In this document: piece by piece, positions 8,508-17,277 of the stretch | How the letters are laid out: each line of letters opens with the position of its first letter | Numbering within the stretch: position 1 is the stretch's first letter | Notes under the pieces: model-generated | The model's database searches: none | What the model saw: the letters and a program-made list of their open reading frames with translations, nothing else | What the model was told of the DNA's origin: nothing | Assembly (NCBI RefSeq): GCF_009739515.1 | Contig: NZ_CP046535.1 | Span: forward strand, 2,480,001-2,544,000 | Direction of reading: 5' to 3' | Source: Sphingomonas profundi | Lineage (GTDB): Bacteria; Pseudomonadota; Alphaproteobacteria; Sphingomonadales; Sphingomonadaceae | Length of the DNA stretch: 64,000 nt | Position numbers and translations under genes: made by a program

Positions 8508-8942
8508 ATGGCCGACACCGTCTTCGTCCTGAACGGGCCGAACCTGAACCTGCTCGGCCTGCGCGAGCCCGAGATATACGGCCACGACACGCTGGACGAC
8601 ATCGCCGACGGGCTGCACGATCAGGCGCTGGCGCTGGATCTGACGATCGACCTGCGCCAGTCCAACCACGAAGGCCATCTGATCGACTGGCTGCACGAGG
8701 CGAACGCGCTGCCGGTGAAGGCCGTGCTGCTGAACGCGGGCGGCCTTACCCACACGTCGGTGGCGCTGCACGACGCGATCAAGTCGATCACCGTGCCGGT
8801 CATCGAGGTGCACCTCTCCAATCCGCATCGGCGCGAAGACTTCCGCCACAGGAGCTATGTCGGCATGGCCGCCAAAGGCACGATCGCCGGCTTCGGCCGC
8901 CTCTCCTACGCGCTCGCGCTGGACGCGGCGGCCAAGCTCTGA
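8508..8942 (+). CDS. aroQ: 3-dehydroquinate dehydratase, type II
   Basis: Third step of the shikimate pathway, dehydroquinate to dehydroshikimate. The 144-residue length is typical of the dodecameric type II enzyme. [17 protein letters not shown] is the N-terminal signature with the catalytic tyrosine; [18 protein letters not shown] and [14 protein letters not shown] form the rest of the active site. ACAGGAG lies upstream; GTG 8502 is an alternative start. It leads aroQ-accB-accC-arsC, an order in which aroQ beside accBC is common in bacteria. Confidence 0.97.
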   Translation: MADTVFVLNGPNLNLLGLREPEIYGHDTLDDIADGLHDQALALDLTIDLRQSNHEGHLIDWLHEANALPVKAVLLNAGGLTHTSVALHDAIKSITVPVIEVHLSNPHRREDFRHRSYVGMAAKGTIAGFGRLSYALALDAAAKL

Positions 8943-8974
8943 CATGGCGCGGCCAATTCCGAAGGAGGGTCTGC

Positions 8975-9457
8975 ATGACCGAAACGAATAGCGGCGCGAT
9001 GCAGGTCGATCCCGCGCTCGTCCGCCAGCTCGCCGAGCTGCTCGACGAAACCCACCTGACCGAGATCGAGGTGCAGGATGGCGACCGCCGCATCCGCGTG
9101 GCCCGCAAGGCCGCGACGGTGCAGGCGGCGACCTACGCCGCGCCGGCCGCACCCGCGCCGGCCACCACCACGGCGCCGGCGCCGGCACCGGCCGCCGCTC
9201 CCGCCGTCGATCCGGCGGATCATCCCGGCACGGTGAAGTCGCCGATGGTCGGCACCGCCTACATGTCCGCGCAGCCCGGCGCCAAGCCGTTCGTGACGCC
9301 GGGGCAGACGGTGGCGGCCGGCGACACGCTGCTGATCGTCGAGGCGATGAAGGTGATGAACCCCATCCTCTCCCCGCGCGCCGGCACCGTGACCGCCTTG
9401 TTCGTCGAGAACGGCCAGCCGGTCGAGTTCGACCAGCCGCTCGTCGTCGTCGAGTAG
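8975..9457 (+). CDS. accB: Acetyl-CoA carboxylase biotin carboxyl carrier protein
   Basis: Carries biotin between the carboxylase and carboxyltransferase halves of acetyl-CoA carboxylase in fatty acid synthesis. The N-terminal region ([27 protein letters not shown]) is joined by a long Ala/Pro/Thr linker (about residues 50-78) to the biotinyl domain, with biotinylation motif EAMKVMN near residue 128. Length is 160. The start has a strong GAAGGAGGGT ribosome site. accC begins 4 nt downstream. Confidence 0.97.
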   Translation: MTETNSGAMQVDPALVRQLAELLDETHLTEIEVQDGDRRIRVARKAATVQAATYAAPAAPAPATTTAPAPAPAAAPAVDPADHPGTVKSPMVGTAYMSAQPGAKPFVTPGQTVAAGDTLLIVEAMKVMNPILSPRAGTVTALFVENGQPVEFDQPLVVVE

Positions 9458-9461
9458 ACCC

Positions 9462-10835
9462 GTGGATATCCGCAAGGTTCTGATCGCCAATCGCGGCGAG
9501 ATCGCGCTGCGCATCCATCGCGCCTGCCGCGAGATGGGGATCGAGACGGTGGCGGTCCATTCCACCGCCGATGCCGATGCCATGCACGTGCGGCTGGCGG
9601 ACCAGGCCGTCTGCATCGGCCCGCCGCCGGCGGCCGAGAGCTACCTCAACATCCCCAACATCATCGCCGCCGCCGAGATCTCGGGCGCCGACGCGATCCA
9701 CCCCGGCTACGGCTTCCTCAGCGAGAATGCGCGCTTCGCCGAGATCGTCGAGAGCCACAACCTCATCTGGATCGGCCCCAAGCCCGAGCATATCCGCACG
9801 ATGGGCGACAAGATCGAGGCCAAGCTGACGGCCGGCCGCCTCGGCCTGCCGCTGGTGCCCGGATCGGACGGCGCGCTGGCGGACCTCGACGCGGCGAAGG
9901 CGCTCGCCGCCGATATCGGCTATCCGGTGCTCATCAAGGCGGCATCGGGCGGCGGCGGCCGCGGCATGAAGGTGGTGCCGGACGAGAGCCAGCTGGAAAC
10001 GCTGATGGCGCAGGCCGGCAACGAGGCGAAGTCGGCCTTCGGCGACGCGACCGTCTACATGGAGAAATATCTCGGCAACCCGCGCCATATCGAGTTCCAG
10101 ATCTTCGGCGACGGCGCGGGCAATGCCATCCACCTGGGCGAGCGCGACTGCTCGCTCCAGCGCCGTCACCAGAAGGTGCTGGAGGAGGCGCCGTCGCCGG
10201 TGATCTCGGCGGCTCAGCGCGCCGGGATGGGCGGGATCGTGGCGAAGGCGATGGCCGACATGGGCTATCGCGGCGCCGGCACGATCGAGTTCCTTTACGA
10301 GAATGGCGAATTCTACTTCATCGAGATGAACACCCGCCTGCAGGTGGAGCATCCGGTGACGGAGGCGATCACCGGCCTCGATCTCGTGCGCGAGCAGATC
10401 CGCATCGCCGAGGGCAAGCCGCTGACCCTGCGGCAGGAGGATGTCGAGTTTCGCGGCCACGCGATCGAGTGCCGCATCAACGCCGAGGATCCGCGCACCT
10501 TCGCGCCTTCGCCGGGGCTGGTGAAGGGCTTCCACGCGCCGGGCGGCATGCATGTGCGGGTGGATAGCGGGCTCTACGCCGGCTACCGCGTGCCGCCTTA
10601 TTACGACAGCATGATCGCCAAGCTGATCGTCTACGGCACCAGCCGCGCCGGCGCCCTGCGCCGCCTGAAACGCGCGCTGGAGGAGTTCGTGATCGATGGC
10701 GTGAAGACGACAATTCCGCTTCATCAGGCGCTGCTCGACGATCCGGAGTTCCAGTCCGGCGACTATACGATCAAGTGGCTGGAGGAGTGGCTGGCCCGGC
10801 AGCAGGCGGCGGAAACGGCGGAGGCGTCGGCATGA
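9462..10835 (+). CDS. accC: Acetyl-CoA carboxylase biotin carboxylase subunit
   Basis: ATP-dependent carboxylation of biotin on AccB. The 457-residue length is normal. Domains in order: N-terminal preATP-grasp ([21 protein letters not shown]), ATP-grasp with glycine-rich loop [14 protein letters not shown] near residue 160, catalytic [14 protein letters not shown] near 290, and the C-terminal domain with ECRINAEDP. The GTG start lies 4 nt after accB, and the stop overlaps arsC (ATGA). Confidence 0.98.
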   Translation: MDIRKVLIANRGEIALRIHRACREMGIETVAVHSTADADAMHVRLADQAVCIGPPPAAESYLNIPNIIAAAEISGADAIHPGYGFLSENARFAEIVESHNLIWIGPKPEHIRTMGDKIEAKLTAGRLGLPLVPGSDGALADLDAAKALAADIGYPVLIKAASGGGGRGMKVVPDESQLETLMAQAGNEAKSAFGDATVYMEKYLGNPRHIEFQIFGDGAGNAIHLGERDCSLQRRHQKVLEEAPSPVISAAQRAGMGGIVAKAMADMGYRGAGTIEFLYENGEFYFIEMNTRLQVEHPVTEAITGLDLVREQIRIAEGKPLTLRQEDVEFRGHAIECRINAEDPRTFAPSPGLVKGFHAPGGMHVRVDSGLYAGYRVPPYYDSMIAKLIVYGTSRAGALRRLKRALEEFVIDGVKTTIPLHQALLDDPEFQSGDYTIKWLEEWLARQQAAETAEASA

Positions 10836-11167
10836 AGGCGACGATCTGGCACAATCCGCGCTGCGGCACCTCGCGCAGGACGCTGGCGCTGCTGGAAGAT
10901 GCCGGCGCCGACGTGACGGTGATCGACTATCTGAAGACGCCGCCCGCCGCCGAGACGCTGGCCGCCCTCTACGCCCGCGCCGGCCTCACCCCGCGCCAGG
11001 GGCTGCGGATGAAGCAGGATGGTGCCGGCGCCCTCGCCGATGCCGACGACGCGACGATCCTCGCCGCGATGGCCGCCGATCCGATCCTGATCGAGCGCCC
11101 GCTGGTGGAGACGGAGAAGGGCGTCCGCCTGTGCCGGCCGATGGAGACGGTGCGGGAGATACTGTAG
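10832..11167 (+). CDS. arsC: ArsC-family arsenate reductase (glutaredoxin-coupled type)
   Basis: A 111-residue thioredoxin-fold reductase. The nucleophile lies in NPRCGTSR near residue 12, and two arginines that bind oxyanion in the family are present in IERPLV and LCRPMETV. Family members reduce arsenate to arsenite with glutathione and glutaredoxin; some close homologues (YffB, Spx-like) have other roles, so arsenate activity is inference. It is coupled to accC by an ATGA overlap and has no arsenic-resistance neighbours, which makes a housekeeping role possible. Confidence 0.83.
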   Translation: MKATIWHNPRCGTSRRTLALLEDAGADVTVIDYLKTPPAAETLAALYARAGLTPRQGLRMKQDGAGALADADDATILAAMAADPILIERPLVETEKGVRLCRPMETVREIL

Positions 11168-11278
11168 CCGGGCACGGCCAACCCGTCGCTCCAGCCAAGG
11201 CGTGCGGTCGGCCCTGCTCCGCCGCGACCTCGTCTATATGGCGATTGATTTGCGGCGGCGCGTTCATACACTGTCCAC

Positions 11279-12004
11279 GTGTCGATGCTGGATCCCGACC
11301 TGCTGCTGCGCGCCTACTCCGTCGGCGTGTTCCCCATGGCGGACGGCCGCGCCGCGCCCGAAATCTTCTGGGTCGAGCCCAAGAAGCGGGGCATCCTGCC
11401 GCTGGAGAGCTTCAAGCTCTCCCGCTCGCTCGCCAAGACGATCCGGTCGGATCGGTTCCGGGTGACGGCGGACCACGCCTTCGCCCAAGTGGTCGCCGCC
11501 TGCGCCGCGCCGACCGAGCAGCGGCCGGATACCTGGATCAACCCGCAGATCGAGGCCGCCTACGCCGATCTCCACCGCCGCGGCCACGCCCACTCGGTCG
11601 AATGCTGGCAGGGTGAGGCGCTGGTCGGCGGCCTGTACGGCGTAAAGCTGGGCGCGGCCTTCTTCGGCGAGAGCATGTTCAGCCGCACGCGCGATGCCTC
11701 GAAGGTGGCGCTCGCCTGGCTTGTCGCGCGGCTGCGGGTCGGCGGGTTCCGCCTGCTCGACTGCCAGTTCATCACCGATCACCTCGCCTCGATGGGGGCG
11801 GTGGAGATCGGCCGGCAGCATTATGTCGGGTTGCTCGACGCGGCACTGGGGGTCGGCCCCTCGGTGGCGGCGGGCGCCTCCCCGGCCTCGGGCGCGGATT
11901 TCTTCGCGCTCGATCGCCTGGCAGCACCGGGCGCGGCAGCGGAGACGGTGTCCGGGCCGATATCCGGATGCTTCATCACGCAGCTCTTGGGCCAGACGTC
12001 GTAG
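11279..12004 (+). CDS. aat: Leucyl/phenylalanyl-tRNA--protein transferase
   Basis: Transfers Leu or Phe from aminoacyl-tRNA to N-terminal Arg or Lys of proteins, marking them for ClpAP through ClpS (N-degron pathway). The 241-residue protein shows family motifs: [49 protein letters not shown] (as separate stretches), [22 protein letters not shown] and [19 protein letters not shown]. The start is GTG 11279, with ATG 11285 as alternative. Its last 184 nt run antisense over the 3' end of the DUF2155 gene, so the C-terminal ~60 residues are encoded opposite another protein. Confidence 0.95.
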   Translation: MSMLDPDLLLRAYSVGVFPMADGRAAPEIFWVEPKKRGILPLESFKLSRSLAKTIRSDRFRVTADHAFAQVVAACAAPTEQRPDTWINPQIEAAYADLHRRGHAHSVECWQGEALVGGLYGVKLGAAFFGESMFSRTRDASKVALAWLVARLRVGGFRLLDCQFITDHLASMGAVEIGRQHYVGLLDAALGVGPSVAAGASPASGADFFALDRLAAPGAAAETVSGPISGCFITQLLGQTS

Positions 12005-12471
12005 AGGCCGCTCTCGACGACGTTGAGCGACGGCGATTCCTTGTAGAGCCAGCCCGAGAAGATCCGCCGCCACTTGTCGTCGCGCCCGCGCAGGTCCGCC
12101 TGCACGAAGGCGCCGGTCAGCTGCTCCTGCTCCCACGGGGCGGTCGTCTCGCAGGCGCGCAGGCGCACGATCACGTCGCCGACGCGGACGGACTGACCCG
12201 GCTTCAGCGTGATGTCCCGCGCGATGCCGTTGCGCTTGTTCAGCAGGCCCAGGGTGGCGACGCGATCCGCCATCGGCGTGGCCGCGCGCACCGCCGGCGG
12301 TTCGCGAGGGCCCTCGGCGCGGCGGGCCGGCGCGGGGGCGTCGGCATCCGGCGCGTCGCCATCCGGCGCGGGCGCCGCCGTCTCGTTCTCCGCCTGCAGG
12401 GCGAGCGCCGCCTGCCAGCCGCCGATGCCGAGCAGCGCCGCCAGCAGCGCCGCCGCTAGCGGCCGGTTCAT
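11821..12471 (-). CDS. DUF2155 domain-containing exported protein
   Basis: A 216-residue protein with a signal peptide ([19 protein letters not shown], cleavage probably after ALA). The DUF2155 core spans roughly residues 70-160: [19 protein letters not shown], a cysteine in [39 protein letters not shown] and YDVWPKSC. The tail of about 50 residues is low-complexity and Ala/Ser/Pro-rich. The function is unknown. The gene is coupled to mlaD by an ATGA overlap, an arrangement common in alphaproteobacteria. The 3' part, including the conserved YDVWPKSC codons, is antisense to aat. Confidence 0.87.
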   Translation of the reverse strand: MNRPLAAALLAALLGIGGWQAALALQAENETAAPAPDGDAPDADAPAPARRAEGPREPPAVRAATPMADRVATLGLLNKRNGIARDITLKPGQSVRVGDVIVRLRACETTAPWEQEQLTGAFVQADLRGRDDKWRRIFSGWLYKESPSLNVVESGLYDVWPKSCVMKHPDIGPDTVSAAAPGAARRSSAKKSAPEAGEAPAATEGPTPSAASSNPT

Positions 12472-12977
12472 TTGCCCGTGGCCGGCGTCTCGGCCAGCGT
12501 GCCGCCGCCGGCGGGCGCATCGCCGCCGGACTTGTTGATGAACTGGCCGATCATGCTCATCATGTCGATCGAGCCCTGCGTGTCGATGATCGTGTCGCCG
12601 TTCTTCAGCGGCGTCGTGTCGCCGCCCGGCACCAGCGCGATGAAGGTGCTGCCCAGCAGCCCCTCGGAGGTGATCGCCGCCGTGCTGTCCTTGGGGATCT
12701 TAAGCTTGGGATCGATCGCCAGGGTCACGTCCACCTGATAGCTGGCGGGATCGAGCGTCTGCGCGGCGACCGTGCCCACCTTCAGGCCGGCGACGCGCAC
12801 GTCGGTGCCGATGTTCACGCCCGCCGCGTTCGGGAACAGCGCCTTCACGCGGATCGCGTCGGCCGGGCCGCCGCCGCCGGTGCGGCTCCAGGCGAAGGAG
12901 ACGAACCATGCCGCCAGCAGCACGACGAGCAGGCCGATCAGCGCCTCTGCGCCGTTCTCGCGGATCAGCGTCTTCAC
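12468..12977 (-). CDS. mlaD: MlaD family substrate-binding protein of phospholipid transport
   Basis: An MCE-domain protein anchored by one N-terminal helix (ALIGLLVVLLAAWFVSFAW) that binds lipid in the periplasm for the Mla retrograde phospholipid transporter. The MCE domain covers about residues 38-120: IRVKALFPNAAGVNIGTDVRVAG, GTVAAQTLD, and the conserved ITSEGLLGSTFIALVPGG. Length is 169. The GTG start has AAGGG nine bases upstream. mlaE, mlaF and mlaB are not adjacent. Confidence 0.92.
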   Translation of the reverse strand: MKTLIRENGAEALIGLLVVLLAAWFVSFAWSRTGGGGPADAIRVKALFPNAAGVNIGTDVRVAGLKVGTVAAQTLDPASYQVDVTLAIDPKLKIPKDSTAAITSEGLLGSTFIALVPGGDTTPLKNGDTIIDTQGSIDMMSMIGQFINKSGGDAPAGGGTLAETPATGK

Positions 12978-12993
12978 AGGATATGGCCCTTCA

Positions 12994-13389
12994 TCAGGCG
13001 TCCGGGCTCCACGCCTCGTAGTCGCCGGTCGCGGCGGCACGGCGACCGCCCTTCTCCAGCGCGCCGGCCGGGCGGTAGGCGGCGGGCGTTCCGGTGACGT
13101 TCGGCAGCGCCGGCTTCTCCCAGGCGCGGGCGGGCGGCAGCGCCTGATCGGGCACGGCATCCACCGTGTTGTGCAGCCAGCTGTGCCATTCGGGCGGCAC
13201 CCGGCTGGCGTCGTTGGCGCCGTTGTAGATCACCCAGCGGCGGCGGAAGCCGTTCTGCGCCGTCTTCGCCTCGAAGTAGAGGTTGCCGAGCGAATCCTGG
13301 CCCACCCCGCTGCCGTTGCGGCGGCTGAACAGGCTGGTGCCGATGGTCGCGCCATCCCACCACGTGAAGATGCTTTTCAGAAGGCCCAT
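12994..13389 (-). CDS. NADH:ubiquinone oxidoreductase accessory subunit NDUFA12 family
   Basis: Homologue of the mitochondrial complex I accessory subunit NDUFA12 (B17.2), present in alphaproteobacterial complex I. The 131-residue sequence has the signature run MGLLKSIFTWWDGATIGTS, DSLGNLYFEAK, RRWVIYNGANDASRVPPEWHSWLH and the late WEKPALPNVTGTP, each matching the family pattern. It lies upstream of mlaD with a 16-nt gap. The nuo operon is not in the window, which is normal for this gene. Confidence 0.93.
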   Translation of the reverse strand: MGLLKSIFTWWDGATIGTSLFSRRNGSGVGQDSLGNLYFEAKTAQNGFRRRWVIYNGANDASRVPPEWHSWLHNTVDAVPDQALPPARAWEKPALPNVTGTPAAYRPAGALEKGGRRAAATGDYEAWSPDA

Positions 13390-13477
13390 CGCTGCCGCTT
13401 AGCCGGGATGGCGGGGGGTGCGCAACCATGCAGAAGCGCGGGGCTTGCGGACGCGCGGCGCCGGGCCGCGCCGGCGA

Positions 13478-13960
13478 TCAGCCGGGCCAGCGCACCACGT
13501 CGCCGGCCGCGATGCCCAGCGCCGCCGCTCGGCCGCCCGCAATCTCCAGCACGGCCGCCACCGGCTCGCCCGATTCGACGGTGGCGAGCGACAGCGGCGT
13601 GGCGTTGGCGGCGATGCGGGCGATCGTGCCGTCGGCGCGGATGAACACCATGTCGAGCGGGATCAGCGTGTTGCGCATCCAGAAGGCGGCGGGGCGCGGC
13701 GGCGAGAAGGGGAAGATCATGCCCGCGTCCGGCGCCAGATGCTTGCGGAACATCAGCCCGCGCGCCTGCTCGGCATCGGTGCGCGCCACCTCCACGCGGA
13801 AGGCGCGCGTGCCGCCGGCAGTGCGGATCGTCAGCGGCAGCCGGGTGGCGGGTGATGGCGCGGTGGCGGCGGCGGTGGGCGCATCGGCGGCGGCCGGGAT
13901 TGCGGCCCAGCCGATCGGCCCGGCGATCAGGCCCAGAGCGACGGCAGTGATGATACGCAT
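13478..13960 (-). CDS. DUF192 family exported protein
   Basis: A 160-residue protein with a cleavable signal peptide (first ~25 residues) and a DUF192 domain: FRVEVARTDAEQARGLMFRKHL, the aromatic FWMRNTLIPLDMVFI, and EPVAAVLEIAGGRAAALGI near the C-terminus. DUF192 proteins are small secreted or periplasmic beta-barrels of unknown function. It begins 8 nt after the stop of the double cold-shock gene on the same strand, so the two probably share a transcript. Confidence 0.87.
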   Translation of the reverse strand: MRIITAVALGLIAGPIGWAAIPAAADAPTAAATAPSPATRLPLTIRTAGGTRAFRVEVARTDAEQARGLMFRKHLAPDAGMIFPFSPPRPAAFWMRNTLIPLDMVFIRADGTIARIAANATPLSLATVESGEPVAAVLEIAGGRAAALGIAAGDVVRWPG

Positions 13961-13968
13961 GATGGAGA

Positions 13969-14616
13969 TCAATCCTCGAGCGAGACGGCCACGGCCAGCG
14001 GCCCCTTGCGGCCTTCGGCGATCCGCGCGCGCAGCGGCTGGTCCGGCATCAGCTCGTCCAGCCCGGCGCGGCGCACCGTCTCCATATGCACGAAGATGTC
14101 CTGCCCCGCACCCGGCCGCACGACGAAGCCGTAGCCTTTCAGGCGGTTGAACCACTTCACGACCACCGGCTCGAACGGGCCGGCCGCGTCGATCAGCCCC
14201 GATGGATCGACCCGGTCGGCGACGCGGCGGGCGACGGCGTCGGCGTCCGGCCCCGTCGCCATGCTGAGATCGATCGAGAGGATCTCGCGCGCCTGCAGCC
14301 CGCGCTCCCGCCGCACCGCCATGCAGAGCACCCGCGCGCCTTCCGGCAGCGTCCGCCGGCCATGATCCCGCAGCACGGAGAAATGGACGAGCACGTCGCC
14401 CGCGCCGCCATCGTCCACCAGGAACCCGAAGCCGCGCGTCGCGTCGAACCACTTGATCGCGCCGCACACGCGCTGTGCCGCCTCGGCGGCTGGCGTGGCG
14501 CACTCGCCCGGCTCGGCCACGTCGAACCCGGCGCCCTCGAAGAAGCCATGCTCGTGCGACGCCGCCACGGCAGGCAAGTCGGCCCCCTCGTCCTCCATGA
14601 TCCGGTCACTCTTCAT
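13969..14616 (-). CDS. Protein with two cold-shock domains
   Basis: A 215-residue protein containing two cold-shock domains: the first near residues 52-115 ([24 protein letters not shown]) and the second near 150-212 ([25 protein letters not shown]). Both keep RNP1-like (K/R-G-F/Y-G-F) and RNP2-like (VFVH type) motifs, so each could bind single-stranded RNA or DNA. An acidic N-terminal ~45 residues and a ~35-residue linker surround them. Tandem-CSD proteins are typical of alphaproteobacteria. AGGG precedes the start; ATG 14598 is an alternative. Confidence 0.9.
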   Translation of the reverse strand: MKSDRIMEDEGADLPAVAASHEHGFFEGAGFDVAEPGECATPAAEAAQRVCGAIKWFDATRGFGFLVDDGGAGDVLVHFSVLRDHGRRTLPEGARVLCMAVRRERGLQAREILSIDLSMATGPDADAVARRVADRVDPSGLIDAAGPFEPVVVKWFNRLKGYGFVVRPGAGQDIFVHMETVRRAGLDELMPDQPLRARIAEGRKGPLAVAVSLED

Positions 14617-14705
14617 GCAAACCCTACCAATACCCCCAAGGTAAGCATTGTGACGCTAGCACGACGCGCCGGCGAAACGAAGGTGAATTGCGGCAGCTTC
14701 CGGCA

Positions 14706-15260
14706 TCAGGACGCCGCATGTTCATGGTTCGGCACCTCGCCGGGGGCGGCCCCCACCAGCTTGCGCGCGATATCGAGCGGGTGGCCGGCGCGCAGCATCG
14801 CGGCGAGCGCGCGGCGACGCCCATCCTGATCGGCCGCGACCGCGGCGAAGGGGCCGATGCGGCGGCGCCTGGCGAAGGCGATCGCCGTCTCCCACGCCGC
14901 GTCGCCGGCCTGTTCGCGCGCGTCGGCGCCGTCCGCCTCGTCGATCCCGGCCGCGCGCAACGCATCGCCGACGCGGCGCGCGCCATAGCCGCGCCGGCCG
15001 AGCGCACCGGCCCGCGCGGCGGCGAACTGACGATCGTCGACATAGCCGAGCCGCACGCATGTCTCGATCAGCGCCTCCACCGGCGCCGGCCCCTCCCCGC
15101 CCCAGCCGCGCGCGCGCAGCTTGCGGGCGAGATACGCGCGCAGGCGGGCGCGGGTGGTCGCGTAGCGGCCGACATAGGCCAGCGCCAGGCGCTCCAGCGC
15201 GGCCCCGTCCAGCGGCGGCGCGGCGGCCGGCGCCGCGCGATCTGTAGTGGCTCGGGCCAT
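14706..15260 (-). CDS. recX: Regulatory protein RecX
   Basis: The RecX family modulates RecA filament growth during recombination and SOS. The 184-residue sequence is helical and shows RecX three-helix repeats: LERLALAYVGRYATTRARLRAYL, LIETCVRLGYVDDRQFAAA and RRGYGARRVGDALRAAGI. It is longer at the C-terminus than E. coli RecX. recA is not in the window. Upstream 143 nt separate it from the divergent acyl-AMP ligase gene. Confidence 0.88.
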   Translation of the reverse strand: MARATTDRAAPAAAPPLDGAALERLALAYVGRYATTRARLRAYLARKLRARGWGGEGPAPVEALIETCVRLGYVDDRQFAAARAGALGRRGYGARRVGDALRAAGIDEADGADAREQAGDAAWETAIAFARRRRIGPFAAVAADQDGRRRALAAMLRAGHPLDIARKLVGAAPGEVPNHEHAAS

Positions 15261-15403
15261 CGGTCATGTTTGTGCCACAGTCACGCCGGATTTAGAACGC
15301 GACTTGACGCTTTGGACGGCAGCAAGGATGGGTCCGCCCGGCGCACCCGCCAGGCGAACGCCGTCACACGACGTGAGGCCGATCGATACGGGCCGGACGT
15401 GAC

Positions 15404-17203
15404 ATGAGGATGAAGGAGTTGCCCGGGTTGCTCGAGAAGGTTTCAGGCACGGCCAGCGCAGGGGCGGCGCCAGCGGAGGCGGCGCCGGTCGCCACGCCGA
15501 CCGCCGATGCGCTCCCGCGCCGCTTCTCCGATTTCGGCACGCTGGGCGAGGCGCTGGACTATGCCGCGCGCGGATCGCGCGGGCTGAACTTCCACGATGC
15601 CCGCGGCACGCTGGCGCGCGCCTATCCCTATGCCGCCCTGCGCCACGACGCGCTGGACTTCGCCTATCGCCTGATCGCGCGCGGCATCGCCCCCGGCGAT
15701 CGCATCGCGCTGGTGGCGGAGACGGGGGCGGAATTTGCCGCCCTGTTCTTCGGCGCCGTCTATGCCGGCGCGTGGCCGGTGCCGCTGCCGCTCCCCACCT
15801 CGTTCGGCGGGCGCGACGCCTATATCGACCAGCTGAAGGTGCAGCTGCGCAGCTGCGAGGCGCGGATGCTGCTCTATCCGGCCGAACTGGCCGGCATGGC
15901 GGGCGCCGCCGCCGCCGGCTGTGGCGTCGAGGGGCTGGACTGGGAGACCTTCGCCGAGGCGCCGGCCTGGCCCACGCCGCTGCCGCAGGCGGCACCCGGC
16001 GACATCGCCTACCTGCAATATTCCAGCGGATCGACCCGCTTTCCCCACGGGGTCGCGGTGACGCACCACGCGCTGCTCAACAATCTTGCCGCCCACTCGC
16101 ACGGCATGGCGCTGGTGGATAGCGACCGCTGCGTCTCGTGGCTGCCCTGGTATCACGACATGGGCCTCGTCGGCTGCTTCCTGTCGCCGGTCGCCAACCA
16201 GGTCTCGACCGACTATCTGAAGACCGACGATTTCGCCCGCCGCCCGCTCGCCTGGCTAGACATGATCAGCCGCAATCCGGGCACCACGCTCAGCTACTCG
16301 CCCACCTTCGGCTACGATATCTGCGCGCGGCGCATGTCCAGCCAGACAAAGGCGTCCGATCGCTTCGATCTCTCGCGCTGGCGGATCGCCGGCAATGGCG
16401 CGGACATGATCCGGCCGGACGTGATGCAGTCCTTCGTCGACGCCTTCGCCGAAGCCGGCTTCCAGGCCAGCGCCTTTCTGCCGAGCTACGGCCTGGCCGA
16501 GGCCACCCTGGCCGTATCGATCATGCCGCCGGGCGAGGGCATCGTGGTGGAGCTGGTCGAGGAGACCCAGCTCTCCGGCGGGGCGGGTGCCGCCGGGCGG
16601 CCGCAACGCTATCGCGCGATCGTCAATTGCGGGCGGCCGGCGCGCGACATGCGGATCGAGATCCGCGAGGAGGACGGCACGCCGCTGCCCGAGCGGGCGA
16701 TCGGCAAGGTCTGGTGCAGCGGCCCCTCGATCATGCACAGCTATTTCCGCGACGAGGAGGCGACCGCCGCCTGCATGGTGGACGGCTGGCTGGACACCGG
16801 CGACATGGGGTATCTGAGCGACGGCTACATCTACATCGTCGGCCGCGCCAAGGACATGATCATCATCAACGGCAAGAATCACTGGCCGCAGGATATCGAG
16901 TGGGCGGTGGAGCAGCTGCCCGGCTTCAAGGCCGGCGACATCGCCGCCTTCGCCATCACCACGCCCGGCGGCGAGGAAACGCCGGCCGTGCTGGTGCAGT
17001 GCCGCACCTCCGACATGGACGAGCGGTCGCGCCTGCGCGACCAGATCCGCGAGAAGGTCCGCTCGATCACCGGCATGAACTGCGTGGTGGAGCTGGTGCC
17101 GCCGCGCACCCTGCCGCGCACGAGTTCCGGCAAGCTGAGCCGCGCCAAGGCCCGCACGCTCTATCTCTCCGGCGAGATCCAGCCCTACGACATCGCCGCC
17201 TGA
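15404..17203 (+). CDS. Fatty acyl-AMP ligase (FAAL) family protein
   Basis: A 599-residue adenylate-forming enzyme of the FAAL branch, which activates fatty acids as acyl-adenylates and passes them to acyl carrier proteins instead of CoA. Evidence: the ATP-binding loop YLQYSSGSTRFPHGVAVTH, WLPWYHDMGLVGCFLSP (FAAL-typical), SYGLAEATLAVSI, GWLDTGDMGYL and the C-terminal lysine region RTSSGKLSRAKAR. FAALs are often beside polyketide synthases or lipid-assembly genes; here the neighbours are recX and a GGDEF-EAL gene and no acyl carrier gene is seen. Its partner, possibly in lipid or envelope synthesis, is unknown. Confidence 0.88.
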   Translation: MRMKELPGLLEKVSGTASAGAAPAEAAPVATPTADALPRRFSDFGTLGEALDYAARGSRGLNFHDARGTLARAYPYAALRHDALDFAYRLIARGIAPGDRIALVAETGAEFAALFFGAVYAGAWPVPLPLPTSFGGRDAYIDQLKVQLRSCEARMLLYPAELAGMAGAAAAGCGVEGLDWETFAEAPAWPTPLPQAAPGDIAYLQYSSGSTRFPHGVAVTHHALLNNLAAHSHGMALVDSDRCVSWLPWYHDMGLVGCFLSPVANQVSTDYLKTDDFARRPLAWLDMISRNPGTTLSYSPTFGYDICARRMSSQTKASDRFDLSRWRIAGNGADMIRPDVMQSFVDAFAEAGFQASAFLPSYGLAEATLAVSIMPPGEGIVVELVEETQLSGGAGAAGRPQRYRAIVNCGRPARDMRIEIREEDGTPLPERAIGKVWCSGPSIMHSYFRDEEATAACMVDGWLDTGDMGYLSDGYIYIVGRAKDMIIINGKNHWPQDIEWAVEQLPGFKAGDIAAFAITTPGGEETPAVLVQCRTSDMDERSRLRDQIREKVRSITGMNCVVELVPPRTLPRTSSGKLSRAKARTLYLSGEIQPYDIAA

Positions 17204-17277
17204 GCTACCGGCGAAATTACTGGATCTCCCCCCAAACTGGTTACTTCTCGCTAAGGACCGGCCGCTAGACCAGCGGG

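Noticed and set aside
8469-10724. A 751-codon open frame antisense to aroQ, accB and accC
   Set aside because: It is the mirror of three well-identified genes; composition is typical of shadow frames.
13390-13477. Possible terminator or small gene between the NDUFA12 and DUF192 genes
   Set aside because: GC-rich, but I found neither a convincing stem with T-run nor an ORF with a ribosome site.
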